32,263 nt of DNA from Chroococcidiopsidaceae cyanobacterium YX2bin18 (GTDB taxonomy: Bacteria; Cyanobacteriota; Cyanobacteriia; Cyanobacteriales; Chroococcidiopsidaceae): positions 1 through 32,263 of the forward strand of contig JAUJND010000061.1 in assembly GCA_030446505.1 (NCBI GenBank). The letters are read 5' to 3'. The notes beneath the pieces were generated by a model. That model ran no database searches and was not told the DNA's origin. It saw only the letters and a list, made by a program, of their open reading frames with translations. The translations under genes were made by a program, and so were the position numbers. Position 1 is the stretch's first letter. The number at the start of each line of letters is the position of its first letter. Positions 8,886-18,177 of the stretch are shown in pieces.

Positions 8886-9476
8886 TCAACATAGACTATC
8901 TGTTTGGTAATGATTCTTCGGATTTACCTTTTCTTCGTATTTGTTGCCTTTATAACAAAAGCGTCTAATTTGTAATGAATCTGCCATAGTATTTGGAAGT
9001 TCGGCAAATGCTAAACAAGGAAGACCAGAAGAAAGTTGCTTGGAAACGCGCATAAATGGTACATCAGGAGGCAACAAAAACTTGGTATTTGTTAAAAACT
9101 TGGCGATAGGATTTACCATTTTGGATATAACCAAAGTAGGCGCAACCAGCACTACCACAGAGAGGATCTCCAGAGGGTCGCATCCTCTGGGAGAACAATC
9201 GCGAATAATACGAGAATTGATTAGATACAGGGGATTTTGTTGCCCTGGCTCCTGAATTTTCATAATGCTCATGCGACCTGGATCGCCCAACCACTCGCCC
9301 TTAATATTTTCCTTTACCACTTGCTCCATTAATCCTGGCGGCGCTGCTAAAGCTGCTGGTTGCCAGTTGTTTACAGGCTGGAAGTCACTAGCAACTGCAA
9401 CTTGACCACAAGCGATCGCAAGTTGAGTGATTGCTAGTAAAATTAGTAATGAAACAAAGCGTTTTAGATTCTGCAT
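8886..9476 (-). CDS. Small exported protein with Cys-rich core and two compensating frameshifts
   Basis: 196 residues with an N-terminal signal (LLILLAITQLAIAC). The cysteine at 23 could be a lipidation site, though the preceding residues fit the lipobox only weakly. The body has NSRIIRDCSPRGC. Between about 9170 and 9090 the annotated frame gives an implausible hydrophobic run, while the next frame reads DPLCGSAGCAYFGYIQNGK and then YRQVFNKYQVF. It then returns to LLPPDVPFMRVSKQL. Two opposite single-base shifts therefore seem to flank this core, and the real protein likely has a CxPxxC...PLCGSAGC pattern. It lies in the T4SS cluster after the cell-wall hydrolase and may be a periplasmic or outer-membrane accessory, possibly in a VirB7-like role. 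I do not recognise the family. Confidence 0.6.
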   Translation of the reverse strand: MQNLKRFVSLLILLAITQLAIACGQVAVASDFQPVNNWQPAALAAPPGLMEQVVKENIKGEWLGDPGRMSIMKIQEPGQQNPLYLINSRIIRDCSPRGCDPLEILSVVVLVAPTLVISKMVNPIAKFLTNTKFLLPPDVPFMRVSKQLSSGLPCLAFAELPNTMADSLQIRRFCYKGNKYEEKVNPKNHYQTDSLC

Positions 9477-9485
9477 TGTTTTTAA

Positions 9486-10110
9486 TTAAAGCTGTTCTAC
9501 ATTTGTGATAACTCGCGTATTGGGAGAAATACTGATACCTAGCTGTTGCAAAGCCCATAAATCTTCAGGAAATAAATAAGATATATCCTCTGCTTCTGCT
9601 TCTGCATTAATTTTTGTTCGTAATTGTTGAAACTTTTCTTTACTTCCAGCGTTAGCTATTGCCTTACGATACTTTTGCAAACTAAGAGATCGAGCAACTG
9701 ATTCTGGTATGTAATGACTTAGAGATACAGAACCCAGTTTTTCTTTTGGGATAACCACTAAACAACCTAATTTATCTAATTTTACTAGCGTTTGTTGATA
9801 AGTATATGGCGGTGGATCGTTTGAGTTTTGAGGTTGCGGAGCCAAATGTATAGCAACAAGGTAATAAGTATCTTGCTTATTAGTATCAAAAGCTAAAAGT
9901 CTCAATTTTTCTACTTTTTTAGGCAAGCAAGGATATAGTTTTTTAGGAATATTAACGTCTATATCTGCTTCTACTGATTGTACCTGTATAACTGAAGGAT
10001 ATACTTCGCTAGATTTGCTTATTGAATAGTGCAATTGTGAAAAAGTAAGTCGCTAAAAAAAATCCACTAATCATTAGTAGCAATATTATTAGTATCTGTT
10101 TTAGCTTCAC
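9486..10110 (-). CDS. Hypothetical exported protein, frameshifted after its signal anchor
   Basis: The frame 10034-9486 encodes about 182 residues without a recognised domain: VEADIDVNIPKKLYPCLPKK, then YYLVAIHLAPQPQ, and a C-terminus ending ISPNTRVITNVEQL. The TTG at 10034 is probably not the start. At 10110 a GTG preceded by GGAGG (9 nt spacing) opens a frame reading VKLKQILIILLLMISGFFLA, a signal or anchor segment. This runs to a stop just inside the main frame, so a one-base shift near 10020-10090 (a T8 run lies there) likely separates signal and body. The GGAGG overlaps the last codons of the upstream M23 gene, so the two would be translated in tandem. Confidence 0.6.
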
Positions 10111-10116
10111 AAAGGT

Positions 10117-10552
10117 TTACCTCCTTCTAAGATACGTTAGCGGGTCTACTGGAACACCTTTTATCCGAACTTCAAAGTGCAGATGCGGTCCAGTTGAGTT
10201 GCCTGTAGAACCAGCTTTACTAATCACTTGACCTTGTAACTCCTGTTCCTCTTCCAACGAGTAACTGGCTATTATGAGCATACCGCGTTGACCTAATATC
10301 ACAGTGATTGATATCTATTGTGAATCCATAACCACCCATATTGCCTGAATGGGTAACAGTACCACCATCAGCGGCTTTTATTGGAATTCCCAAAGGCATA
10401 CCTATATCAATACCAGCATGGAGCCTTGGGTCACCAGTAATTGGATGATTTCGCCAACCAAAAGGCGAAGTTAAGGGTATCCCGGCGCAGGGGTCAATTA
10501 ATCTACCCGTACAAGTCCCTTGTTGGTTACATTTTTCTTCAACTACTGGCAA
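10117..10552 (-). CDS. M23-family metallopeptidase domain of the VirB1-like protein (fragment)
   Basis: Two overlapping frames together give a LytM/M23 domain: [20 protein letters not shown], then IDIG, in which HAGIDIG provides the first zinc ligands (His and Asp), followed by [13 protein letters not shown]. After a one-base shift near 10290-10300 it continues with [20 protein letters not shown], then E, providing the HxH pair, and [10 protein letters not shown] at the end. M23 enzymes cut peptide cross-links of peptidoglycan. All expected ligands are present once the frame is restored. The preceding cysteines ([11 protein letters not shown]) may form disulfides outside the membrane. Confidence 0.8.
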
Positions 10553-10682
10553 GGATTTTTTGTACTCATCCGCAGTACGCTTTCCGTATCTTGGCGATCG
10601 CCCATCTGGTCAGCATTATGCATTTCACCAACACGAGCAATTAGAGCATCTCCAGTTAACCCTTCAGCCCTGGCACGGTCAA

Positions 10683-11021
10683 TTAGTCCTTTAACCCAGG
10701 CTGAATAAGTAGACTCTGGTCTTCAACTGGAAAATACTGCAATTTCCTTTGTAACGCTGCTGGAGAAGTGCCAGGACTACTCGCTCGCCTGAGAAACTCA
10801 GCACCGCCTGGTCTGCCAAGGATTTTAGTTTCGGCGTATTCGTTGTAGGGCATAAACTGGTACTTGCCTAAAGCACGTCCACAGTTTCTCCCACCATCAG
10901 CACAAACATAATCTCCAATTGCTGTGTAATCACCACCATAACTCTCGATTGCCATGATCGCTTGTCTTAAAGCTCCCATTGAAACACCTTTATATTTTTG
11001 GCAGTCATCACTACCAATCAC
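10683..11021 (-). CDS. Lysozyme/transglycosylase-like domain of the VirB1-like protein (fragment)
   Basis: About 113 residues in one frame: LRQAIMAIESYGGDYTAIGD, then CADGGRNCGRALGKYQFMPY, the glutamate in IES and the GKYQFMP stretch being typical of lytic transglycosylase and phage-type muramidase folds. A one-base shift near 10710 continues it as TYSAWVKGLIDRARAEGL and VGEMHNADQMGD before the M23 domain. Upstream, in another frame, is the proline-rich linker. It would act on glycan strands of the peptidoglycan during assembly of the channel. As an independent gene it is unlikely, since the GTG at 11021 lacks a convincing ribosome site. Confidence 0.65.
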   Translation of the reverse strand: MIGSDDCQKYKGVSMGALRQAIMAIESYGGDYTAIGDYVCADGGRNCGRALGKYQFMPYNEYAETKILGRPGGAEFLRRASSPGTSPAALQRKLQYFPVEDQSLLIQPGLKD

Positions 11022-12390
11022 ATCATCAGGATTTGTTGGGATCTACTACACCAGGGGGAAGTTCAAAGCCAGGTGGCAATCCTGGGTTTTTTGGGGGAAT
11101 ATTATCTAGTACAGGTGCTGCTTTGGTAAGACCAACAAAAATAATATCGTTTTCGTGATGAGTAACCCAAGGAATGGGACCGATAAAGTAAGGTGTACAA
11201 CCAAAAAAGTCTTTTAGTATCGAAAGTAAATTGCAAACTCTCCCGTTCCTTCAGATTCATCAGTCTTTTGCAACACAACTTTAAAGCGGAACCAAAGGAT
11301 GCCTACCAGTAGGCTCCTTGCCACCATTTACTAAAGCTAGTAAACCACGACCACCGCGTACCATCTGGGCAGGTCCAACAATCCACTGCTTACCGTGTAG
11401 GGGGTAGCATTCAGCCAAGGTGGTCCACTTAATTCAATATAAGGACATGAATCTTTTTCGCATGGTACGGCAAATCCCTCGACATCGCTGCCAGTTATAG
11501 TGTTAAGCCGTCGTGCTTCCTTCTCTCCGTAAGCTATATCAAATAAAGCAACCAGCCCAACACTCGATAAAGGATTGGGAAACTCTGACCAAGGAAAACT
11601 ACCAAGCCCTGGAATCCCAGCTATTACAACTGCTTGCCAATCTTTTAAATTCTCTAAACGCATTCCTGATAAAAAAGGAATAGCATCAATAGTGTAAGAA
11701 CTAAGGTCTATATCTCCTAAAGCTACGTCAATTAACTGTTCAAACTGCGGATTATCAATAACTTCGCCAATTAGTGTGCCAGCCAAATTTACTAAACTGC
11801 CATCTTCTTGCAGTAGCCGATCAAAGATAGGCAGCACATCACCCAATGGTAGATCTCGTAGCTGTGGAATTGCCAGCACAATGTCTTCTACCGATTGCCA
11901 TTTAAGCGGTTCAAAATCCGCAAGGCTAACTTCACCTAGACGATCTAGCCCTACCGCATAGCCGCTATTTCTTCTAAAGTTAGGAGCTGTACTCCAACAT
12001 CCTGTAAATTTCCTGCTTTTAGAATATTGTCTATTGTTTCCCCAGCTTCCCAAACAAGTGAGGGTCAAAACCAAGCTGCTCAACAATTTCTGGAGGAAAA
12101 GGAAAGCTGCCCCCTGCGTAAACGGAGGAAACTTAGAGAAATCTAGCTGACTCAAATCTGGAACAATCGCTCCATTTTCTTCCACCAATGGTAAAAAACT
12201 ATCTGCTCGTTGTGGATAGCGTTCAGTATTTTCCAAGGAGCTTCTTGGGCGATCAGACGATAGGACACCCCTAACTGCTCCATGTGAGAAAAGTGAAGGA
12301 GTCCAGCCAGGATGACGACAATACTAAATAATAGTAGTGACCACAGTTGCTTGCTTAAACGCATTGGAAGCTACTTGGAAAAAGAATGGG

Positions 12391-13563
12391 TTACGGGCGG
12401 GTTTGACCCCACTTAATCAGTTGGCTGAGAACAGCCAAATCAACGCCAGCTCGTCGTGCAGCTTCCTCTCGGTTTTTACCCAAGCGCAACTGTCGGATTG
12501 CACCTTGTACTCTTTTCCAAGTAGTTGTATTTGGAGTAATCTGACCTTTTTGCCTTGCTACGACTAATCCAAAGGCGGTAGCATTCGCGTCGTCAATTGC
12601 CTGCTGTAAATTATTAGATGCTGGAGTGTCGGTTGATTTGGCAGCAGGAGTTAGTGTGCTGCTAGAGACAGATGACTGTTTTGGTGTAGGAGCATTAACT
12701 AATTGTGCGAGGTTGTCAGTCCTTACTCTTTGAGTTACTTGTGGTTGTGTTGTAACACTAGTTTCGGCAGGCTTTTTGTTCTGATTTTGCGCTGAACCTT
12801 GAATTTGCTGTGATGCCTGAACGCTGGTTGTACCCAGTGAAGCCAGTTTAGAAATTAACCTCAAGGACACACCAGTTTGTTGAGCAGCAGCTTGGGGTGT
12901 TGCCCCAGCACTTACTAAACCCAAAAAGTTTTGCACTCTAAGTTCGAGCCTTTGATTCCCCTGGCTTCTACCGAGTAGATTTCTTGATTTAGCCACTCGC
13001 AAACCAAGCTCAACATTCTGTAACTGTGCCTGGAGCAAACCACTTGTCCCACCAGTAGGAGTTTGAGAATCAGGATAAATAGCTACAGTGTGATATTGAG
13101 GTTTACCTGAACCATAAGCAATGCGGAACTGATAAAGTTTTCGCTCCCCTCCTGGTGTTTGAGTAATTACGGAGAGTAAGGTGTTACTAGTTTGGGGTAA
13201 GTCTGGGAACTTAATCGCGTGGATGCGGCGCAGATGCACTACTGTAGCCGCAGAATTTTCGCAGTTATCCTCACCGCGATCGCCTGATTGCGTACATATC
13301 GTACCGTCAAAATCCAGAACAATCTGCGAAGGGTCGTCAAGCCACACTTTCTTAACAATTTCACCAGTAGGAATAAAGTTGAGATTAGCTCCTGCTCCTG
13401 CCCAAACAGTAATTGTCCGAAGGGTATTGTTCAACCCCTGTGCTTCACTTGACAATACCTTCTGCACAGGGGAATTCGCTTGTGCTAGATCAGGATGAAG
13501 ATTAACCAGTGTTGCAGCACTTAACAAGCAAGATGTTAAAAATAAGCGTAAGCGTAGTTTCAT
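12391..13563 (-). CDS. VirB9/TraK-like secreted T4SS core protein with two HTH-like C-terminal repeats
   Basis: 390 residues with a signal peptide ending in AQA at about 29. The N-terminal domain (about 48-180) has ITVWAGAGANLNFIPTGE, then VWLDDPSQIVLDFDGTIC, HLRRIHAIKFPDLP and KLYQFRIAYG. This beta-rich arrangement matches the VirB9/TrbG/TraK class of outer-membrane core proteins. A Gln/Ser/Thr-rich linker follows. Unusually, the C-terminal half carries two similar helical segments, RVQNFLGLVSAGATPQAAAQ continuing QTGVSLRLISKLASLG, and RVQGAIRQLRLGKNREEAAR continuing RAGVDLAVLSQLIKWG, which look like helix-turn-helix units. The gene is intact and starts 18 bp after VirB10 ends. The assignment to VirB9 rests on operon order and fold pattern, not on a strong signature. 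Confidence 0.7.
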   Translation of the reverse strand: MKLRLRLFLTSCLLSAATLVNLHPDLAQANSPVQKVLSSEAQGLNNTLRTITVWAGAGANLNFIPTGEIVKKVWLDDPSQIVLDFDGTICTQSGDRGEDNCENSAATVVHLRRIHAIKFPDLPQTSNTLLSVITQTPGGERKLYQFRIAYGSGKPQYHTVAIYPDSQTPTGGTSGLLQAQLQNVELGLRVAKSRNLLGRSQGNQRLELRVQNFLGLVSAGATPQAAAQQTGVSLRLISKLASLGTTSVQASQQIQGSAQNQNKKPAETSVTTQPQVTQRVRTDNLAQLVNAPTPKQSSVSSSTLTPAAKSTDTPASNNLQQAIDDANATAFGLVVARQKGQITPNTTTWKRVQGAIRQLRLGKNREEAARRAGVDLAVLSQLIKWGQTRP

Positions 13564-13580
13564 GAGTTCCTTCCTCGGCT

Positions 13581-15358
13581 CTATTCAGCGTCTAGCCAAG
13601 CCAACGTCTGTCTTTCCTCTACTTCTGAAGTTAGGAAATCCAGAGCTTCTGGCTCCCAGAAATGCGGAGAGAAGGTGTCACTATCAGCTAGAGCAAACTG
13701 CTCACTTTCGCTTTGGTGGCTTTCAAGAACTGGTTGATCGCGTACCAGAACATCAACAGCAGCAGAGGAATTAACAAAGACTTCAACTTTAGTGCCAGCT
13801 TTGAGAAAAAGGACATCCGGGCGCTGTTCAATTGCGGAGATCGCTTCTTCATTGCGCTCGTCAATATCATCCAAAATTGCATCAGCCCCACCTTCTAAAA
13901 CACCTGCTAGTAGATCAGGGTCATTGTTCTGTGTAGACCGGGAAAAACCACCGCTCTTAGAAGCCACAGATTCAGAGCGTGGACGATTAATCAATCCTGC
14001 GGCTCTTCCTATTGCACCAATTGCAAATCTAGCTGCATCTCTTCTACCAATCTCTCGTTTTTTGTTACTCAACTTTTGAGCAATCAGGGGCTTACCTTCT
14101 GCTCCACGAATTGCAATAGCATTTTCTGGCAGCGTAACTTCATATTGCTGACCATCCTGCTGAACAATTGCTGCTACTGCCACCAAACGTAATAACCCAC
14201 TTTCTGAAAGCGATCGCAGTTCGACGATTAGCTGTGTTTTAGCAGGTAAAGCAACAGAATTATCAGCAGCTAGCAAAGGTTCTGCCAGGATTACACTGAG
14301 TAGATCCCTTTGAGTATCTTCAGAGCCATCCCAGGCAAAGGGAGTAGCAAGAACCGCTTTAGCCCCAGTACCCGGCAAGAGAAGTTGACGCGGTGCTCTT
14401 GTAAAATTGGAGTTTCTTCATCAAAATTGACTGCTGAAGTTTGTGGTTGCGCCTGTTGTTTTGATTTGGCGGGAACGCTCATTGCAGCATACTCGACTGC
14501 TGTTTGGGTAGTGGCGATATCTGCTTGAGATGTTGTTTCATCAGATGTTGTTTCTTCGACAGCGGAGAAGTGACCGTGACTACCAAGTTGAGCAGCAGCA
14601 ATCCATCTCTCCATCGGGTTTCTTGCTTGGGCTGGTGCGGATGGTTCTACGCTTAGGCGCTGAACGACAGGGCTTGGCTGAACGGCAGGTTTTGGTATTG
14701 CTCGTGGAGGTGTATATGTTCTAGGTGGTGAATACGCCGTTACTGGTCTGGCTGATGAATATGCTGCTACGGGTCTTGGTCTTGGTTCTGACGGCGCATA
14801 TGTTCTTGCTGATGTTCTACTAGTCTTTGGCGTAGTAGGTTTGTCTGGTTTAGATGCTTGCTCTGGTGTGGAGTGTTGCTTGTCTGGTTCATTCAGCGCT
14901 TCTAAATCTTTGCCTTGTGTAGTAAGAGCTAAATCAGTCAAAACTCGCCCTTGATTATCTGTAGCATCAGTTTCAGTCTGGTCTACTTTTGCTGTTGGGC
15001 TACCCTGCCGTTCTCGTGGTTTTTGCTCAGAAGTTTGCATTAAGTTGGCGGAGAGAAAAACACCAGCTGTCGCTGCTAAAAGTAGGGTACTAATCGACAC
15101 CAGACCAAGCTTAGAGAACGGATGATTGTGGAAAGATTGCTCGGTACGAAGCGAGTATGGGTCTTCTGCTTCGGGCAGTAGTGATTCTGAATCGGTTACT
15201 GTTTTCTCAGTTGTTGGTATTGCTGGAGTGTTATTCTCAAAACCAGCCAGCGTATCTATGCGTCCTTGCTCCCAATCAGTTTCACCAGTGGTGTCTGGTT
15301 GGCTAGCGGATTCATGGCTATCGAATTCCTTAGACTCATTAACTTCATCATCAAACAT
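13581..15358 (-). pseudogene. VirB10/TrbI-like T4SS channel protein, split by one frameshift
   Basis: Two overlapping frames (15358-14291 and 14378-13581) make one protein of about 590 residues. The first has an acidic cytoplasmic N-terminus, one membrane segment (about 84-104) and a long Pro/Arg/Tyr-rich periplasmic linker (PPRTYTPPRAIPKP), the classic VirB10 layout. The second frame gives the C-terminal core: PGTGAKAVLATPFAWDG, VALPAKTQLIVELRSL and FLKAGTKVEVFVNSS, the VirB10 beta-barrel pattern. The join is near 14395-14405, where HRV and LLLPGTGAKAV would be contiguous if one base were restored. The start codon overlaps the stop of the VirB8-like gene (TAATG) after a GGAGG site, so translation is coupled. 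VirB10 links the inner and outer membrane parts of the channel. Confidence 0.8.
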
Positions 15359-16152
15359 TAAAGTTCCTCCCTCTGTAAGTCGCGGATAGCATAGATTTCT
15401 AGTCCTGCCTGCCGAATTCGGTAGGCAGTTTGGTGCAAGGAACTCACTCCTTCGGGTAAAGGTAGAAGTGGAGTATCAATTGAACTAACGTAAACATCCT
15501 TGTTAAAGGGAATTGCCTTACCTACGTTGTCGCCTTGATCAAAAGTGAGCAAGTTTGCAACCATTTTGACTTTCCATTTCCCTGGCTCTAATTGCTGTGG
15601 TTCGGAAAGGTGGTTAACCAAAAGCATTACTTGCGTACCACCAGAAAAAATACTTCTAGGTGTTAGCGTTGCCAGCTTCTGTAAAAATGCTGGACGAAAG
15701 TTTTCAGCTAAAGCAAAGCTGGCTTCCCAACTTGGCGTAGTTACTTTCTGCCCCCCACTAGAGTCAATTCCCTTAGTTTTTATCGGGATACCGGGGTCAG
15801 GTTGGGGGATATTCTTTTTACCAGACTCTGGTGCTGGTGGTAATGCTCCAGACCAGTTAAACATCAGAGCCATCGTCTGTCCCACAAAATGTTTAATTGT
15901 TTCTGGCGTTCGGTCAAGGCTCTCCATTGGGGCAACCTGTACTACCTTGCCATCAACCATTTGTACTAAAGTGGGTGGTGATTTACGGCTAAGGCGGGCA
16001 AGCCATACACCTTCAACAAGTAGTAAGCAAAGGATAATAATTTGCAGAATGCCTGTGGCTAACACAAACAGCGGCATAACTTCGGTCTTAGGAATTTGTA
16101 AGAGCCGCTTGCTTGCTCTAGATTTAAGTTTCGGAGTTTTGAAAACTTGCAT
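15358..16152 (-). CDS. VirB8/TraE-like inner-membrane T4SS protein
   Basis: 264 residues: a basic cytoplasmic N-terminus, one membrane segment (about 27-52, MPLFVLATGILQIIILCLLL) and a periplasmic domain with TPETIKHFVGQTMALMFNWS, FLQKLATLTPRSIFSGG and KWKVKMVANLLTF. This bitopic layout with an alpha/beta periplasmic domain fits VirB8/TraE scaffolding proteins. The gene lies between VirB6-like and VirB10-like genes, as in many T4SS operons. It ends in TAATG with the VirB10 start, and starts 14 bp after the VirB6 stop. It is free of frameshifts. Sequence alone does not separate VirB8 from TraE. Confidence 0.7.
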   Translation of the reverse strand: MQVFKTPKLKSRASKRLLQIPKTEVMPLFVLATGILQIIILCLLLVEGVWLARLSRKSPPTLVQMVDGKVVQVAPMESLDRTPETIKHFVGQTMALMFNWSGALPPAPESGKKNIPQPDPGIPIKTKGIDSSGGQKVTTPSWEASFALAENFRPAFLQKLATLTPRSIFSGGTQVMLLVNHLSEPQQLEPGKWKVKMVANLLTFDQGDNVGKAIPFNKDVYVSSIDTPLLPLPEGVSSLHQTAYRIRQAGLEIYAIRDLQREEL

Positions 16153-16166
16153 AAAGAAGATTGAAA

Positions 16167-17255
16167 TTAGAATTTTCGTGCTATGAAGTTAAGAACTACA
16201 GATGCCATACTAGTAATCGAACTCCACAGTGCCATGCCAGCACCTGTTGCCAATGCTGTTGAAAAGATAGGCGACAGAATGCCAATAAACACTGCAAACC
16301 ACAGGTGATCGACTTGTTCGACATCGACCATAATCGTGGAAGCAAGCCCAGCAGTGATGTTAAAACACAGCTTGTTAATGAACAGGGAAAAGATTGCTGT
16401 CAACCATGCATAGATTGGTTTGCCGTCAACAGGTAATAAAGATCCTCCTACGGCTATTGGTCCTAATAGAATAGTTAGCAGCAGGGAAAACTCCAGCAAA
16501 TTCTGGAAAGCAAATTGAAAAGCTAGCAGTAAGCTATAAACCACCGCTTCCCATGCTGGTCCAGTCACAGTCCAAAAGGTTGACCGCACTACATCATTCC
16601 AATCACTGTTCCAGTTCAGGACATGACTTAGCATTTCACCAATTCTGGCTTGTTCGCGTGTTAACCAATTCGAGGAGCCATTTGTCTTTCCATAAGCAGC
16701 AAGCAAATCTTGTGCATCTTTCAGTGCTATTTCCATGCACTGCATTTGTTGTTTGCCTGTCAATGACTCACATTGTTTGATCCAGCCTTCAATAGTAGGG
16801 CGGACTGATGACATCCCTTGAGCTTGGCGGTAGGCATCATCCAATTTCACGCCAAGATGGGTGCTAGCTAAGACTGTTTGGTTCGTTTCGTTAATTATGC
16901 TGCGGATGTCGTAGCTGAAAGTTGCAAGACGATACATTGATGCATCGCCAGGTTTGGTTAGTAAAAAAACAATCAACAGTGGCCAGATAAAGTCTGTAAC
17001 AGGGCGGGTGTAATTCCCTTCATTGAAGTCTCGAATCATTTGGACAACGAAGAACAGCAAGGTGGCAACCGCAAAAAGTACCCCTACACTTACTAATGTT
17101 GTATATAACGGTCCCTGTAGTACGTCCAACCACAAATCGTCATAAGCTTCAATAGTTGCTTCTGCTGCTACTCGACCACTTTCCGAAATTTCGGGAAAAT
17201 TGAAGATTGCAAGAGTAGTAGAAGTATCGGTGTTAAAGCTAGTAAAACCCGACAT
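16167..17255 (-). CDS. VirB6/TrbL-like polytopic T4SS membrane protein
   Basis: 362 residues with about six membrane segments: one near residues 50-72 (LVSVGVLFAVATLLFFVVQM), another at FIWPLLIVFLLTKPG, and a C-terminal cluster containing EAVVYSLLLAFQFAFQ, LEFSLLLTILLGPIAVGGSL, LTAIFSLFINKLCFNI and WFAVFIGILSPIFSTALATG. A soluble loop with two cysteines (CESLTGKQQMQC) separates the halves. VirB6 and TrbL proteins form part of the inner-membrane pore and are recognised mainly by this topology. The gene is intact, 9 bp after the VirB5-like gene and 14 bp before VirB8. Confidence 0.75.
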   Translation of the reverse strand: MSGFTSFNTDTSTTLAIFNFPEISESGRVAAEATIEAYDDLWLDVLQGPLYTTLVSVGVLFAVATLLFFVVQMIRDFNEGNYTRPVTDFIWPLLIVFLLTKPGDASMYRLATFSYDIRSIINETNQTVLASTHLGVKLDDAYRQAQGMSSVRPTIEGWIKQCESLTGKQQMQCMEIALKDAQDLLAAYGKTNGSSNWLTREQARIGEMLSHVLNWNSDWNDVVRSTFWTVTGPAWEAVVYSLLLAFQFAFQNLLEFSLLLTILLGPIAVGGSLLPVDGKPIYAWLTAIFSLFINKLCFNITAGLASTIMVDVEQVDHLWFAVFIGILSPIFSTALATGAGMALWSSITSMASVVLNFIARKF

Positions 17256-17264
17256 AAAGCTTCC

Positions 17265-18164
17265 TCAACGCAAGTGAGACTGGGACGCGAGCAATAAAAG
17301 CTTGGCTGATTGAGCACTTTCTTCTACCCGCCGAGCGCGGTTGGCTTCATCCATGCCGCGAGAGATGTTTGAGATATTGAGGTTCGTGTATTGGGTGTCC
17401 ACTCGTGCTTGTAGTGTGTCCGCTCTCATGGCTCCTAAAAGCATTGATTGTTGTGCCATGACGCGAATCTGCTTTTTCTGTACGTCTTGCGTTACATCAA
17501 GCTTCTGGGCTTGATCTGCATCAGTCGCAATCCCCTTGACAGTTTCTTGAGTCGTACCAATCTCTTGCTTCATCCGGTTTTGCCCAGCTTCACCCAAGAC
17601 TGATTCAATTCCCATCCGCGTTAGGTCACGGTCAATTTGATTCCCGGCATAAGTTCCCCAGACGACCTTGTTGATTTCAAAAGCATCGGGAATATCAGTA
17701 GGCGAGGAAGTTACAGCACCTTCGTCAATCCTGCCGCGAACCGCGTTGGGATTAGGTATACCCATCTCTCCTTGGGAATCTTTGATGATGCTGCTAATTT
17801 CCGGTGTACTACCACCATCTCCACTACCACCACCATCTCCACCACCACTGCCTTGACACCAGGGACCCTCGGTTGGCACAAATGGTCCGGCTGAAGGAAT
17901 GTTCTTGCAGGGGTCATCAAGAATGCCGTTCAAAATATCAAGCCATTGGTCAAGTCCAAAGTGAGGAAGTGCAACTTCCTCGATGATTTTCCAAATCTCG
18001 CCACTAAGTAGATCACTGAGGAAAGCTTGGGCTGAACCTGCTCCGATAAAAAGAGCTAAAACTGATGGTGTAGCTACAAGTAGCGATCGCTTTAGACGTT
18101 TCTGGAGCCTTTTTGAAGCGCTCTGCTCGTTGGTATTTAACTCAGGATTGAGAGTTGTCGTCAT
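17265..18164 (-). CDS. VirB5/TrbJ-like periplasmic T4SS protein
   Basis: 299 residues. The N-terminal signal is basic and then hydrophobic, with a clear cleavage site after GAGSAQA (about residue 47). The mature part starts with a helical region, DPCKNIPSAG and a Gly/Asp/Ser-rich hinge (GSGGGDGGGSGDGG). The second half is an almost purely helical, Gln/Ala-rich domain (TRMGIESVLGEAGQNRMKQE to the C-terminus) containing NISNISRGMDEANRARR. Signal plus alpha-helical bundle matches VirB5/TrbJ minor pilus proteins. It lies between VirB4 and VirB6, the expected place. Family identity is inferred from layout and order. Confidence 0.7.
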   Translation of the reverse strand: MTTTLNPELNTNEQSASKRLQKRLKRSLLVATPSVLALFIGAGSAQAFLSDLLSGEIWKIIEEVALPHFGLDQWLDILNGILDDPCKNIPSAGPFVPTEGPWCQGSGGGDGGGSGDGGSTPEISSIIKDSQGEMGIPNPNAVRGRIDEGAVTSSPTDIPDAFEINKVVWGTYAGNQIDRDLTRMGIESVLGEAGQNRMKQEIGTTQETVKGIATDADQAQKLDVTQDVQKKQIRVMAQQSMLLGAMRADTLQARVDTQYTNLNISNISRGMDEANRARRVEESAQSAKLLLLASQSHLR

Positions 18165-18177
18165 ACAAAATAGTCTT

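Larger units (their letters stand above)
10117..12364 (-). pseudogene. Large VirB1-like cell-wall hydrolase (lytic domain plus M23 peptidase), frameshifted
   Basis: Reading across frame changes gives one protein of about 745 residues. The N-terminal anchor is MRLSKQLWSLLLFSIVVILA. A middle region follows with VPDLSQLDFSKFPPF, LQDVGVQLLTLEEIAAM and GEVSLADFEPLKWQSVEDIV, apparently two or more related helical units. A KQWIVGPAQMVRGGRGLLAL segment leads to a proline-rich linker (NIPPKNPGLPPGFELPPG). A lysozyme/transglycosylase-like domain and a C-terminal M23 metallopeptidase complete it. At least seven one-base shifts break it (near 12230, 12050, 11960, 11400, 11290, 11225, 11035 and further ones to 10290). 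T4SS use such enzymes to open peptidoglycan. The order after VirB9 fits a VirB1 role. Intact relatives should be single long genes. Confidence 0.65.

Noticed and set aside
15545..16186. 213-codon plus-strand ORF opposite the VirB8-like gene
   Set aside because: The minus strand has a coherent VirB8-like protein with a membrane segment and coupled neighbours; the plus frame has no domain-like pattern or ribosome site.
17637..17986. Several plus-strand ORFs inside the VirB5-like gene
   Set aside because: They are antisense shadows of the Gly/Asp/Ser-rich hinge; His/Pro-rich or repetitive composition and no ribosome sites.
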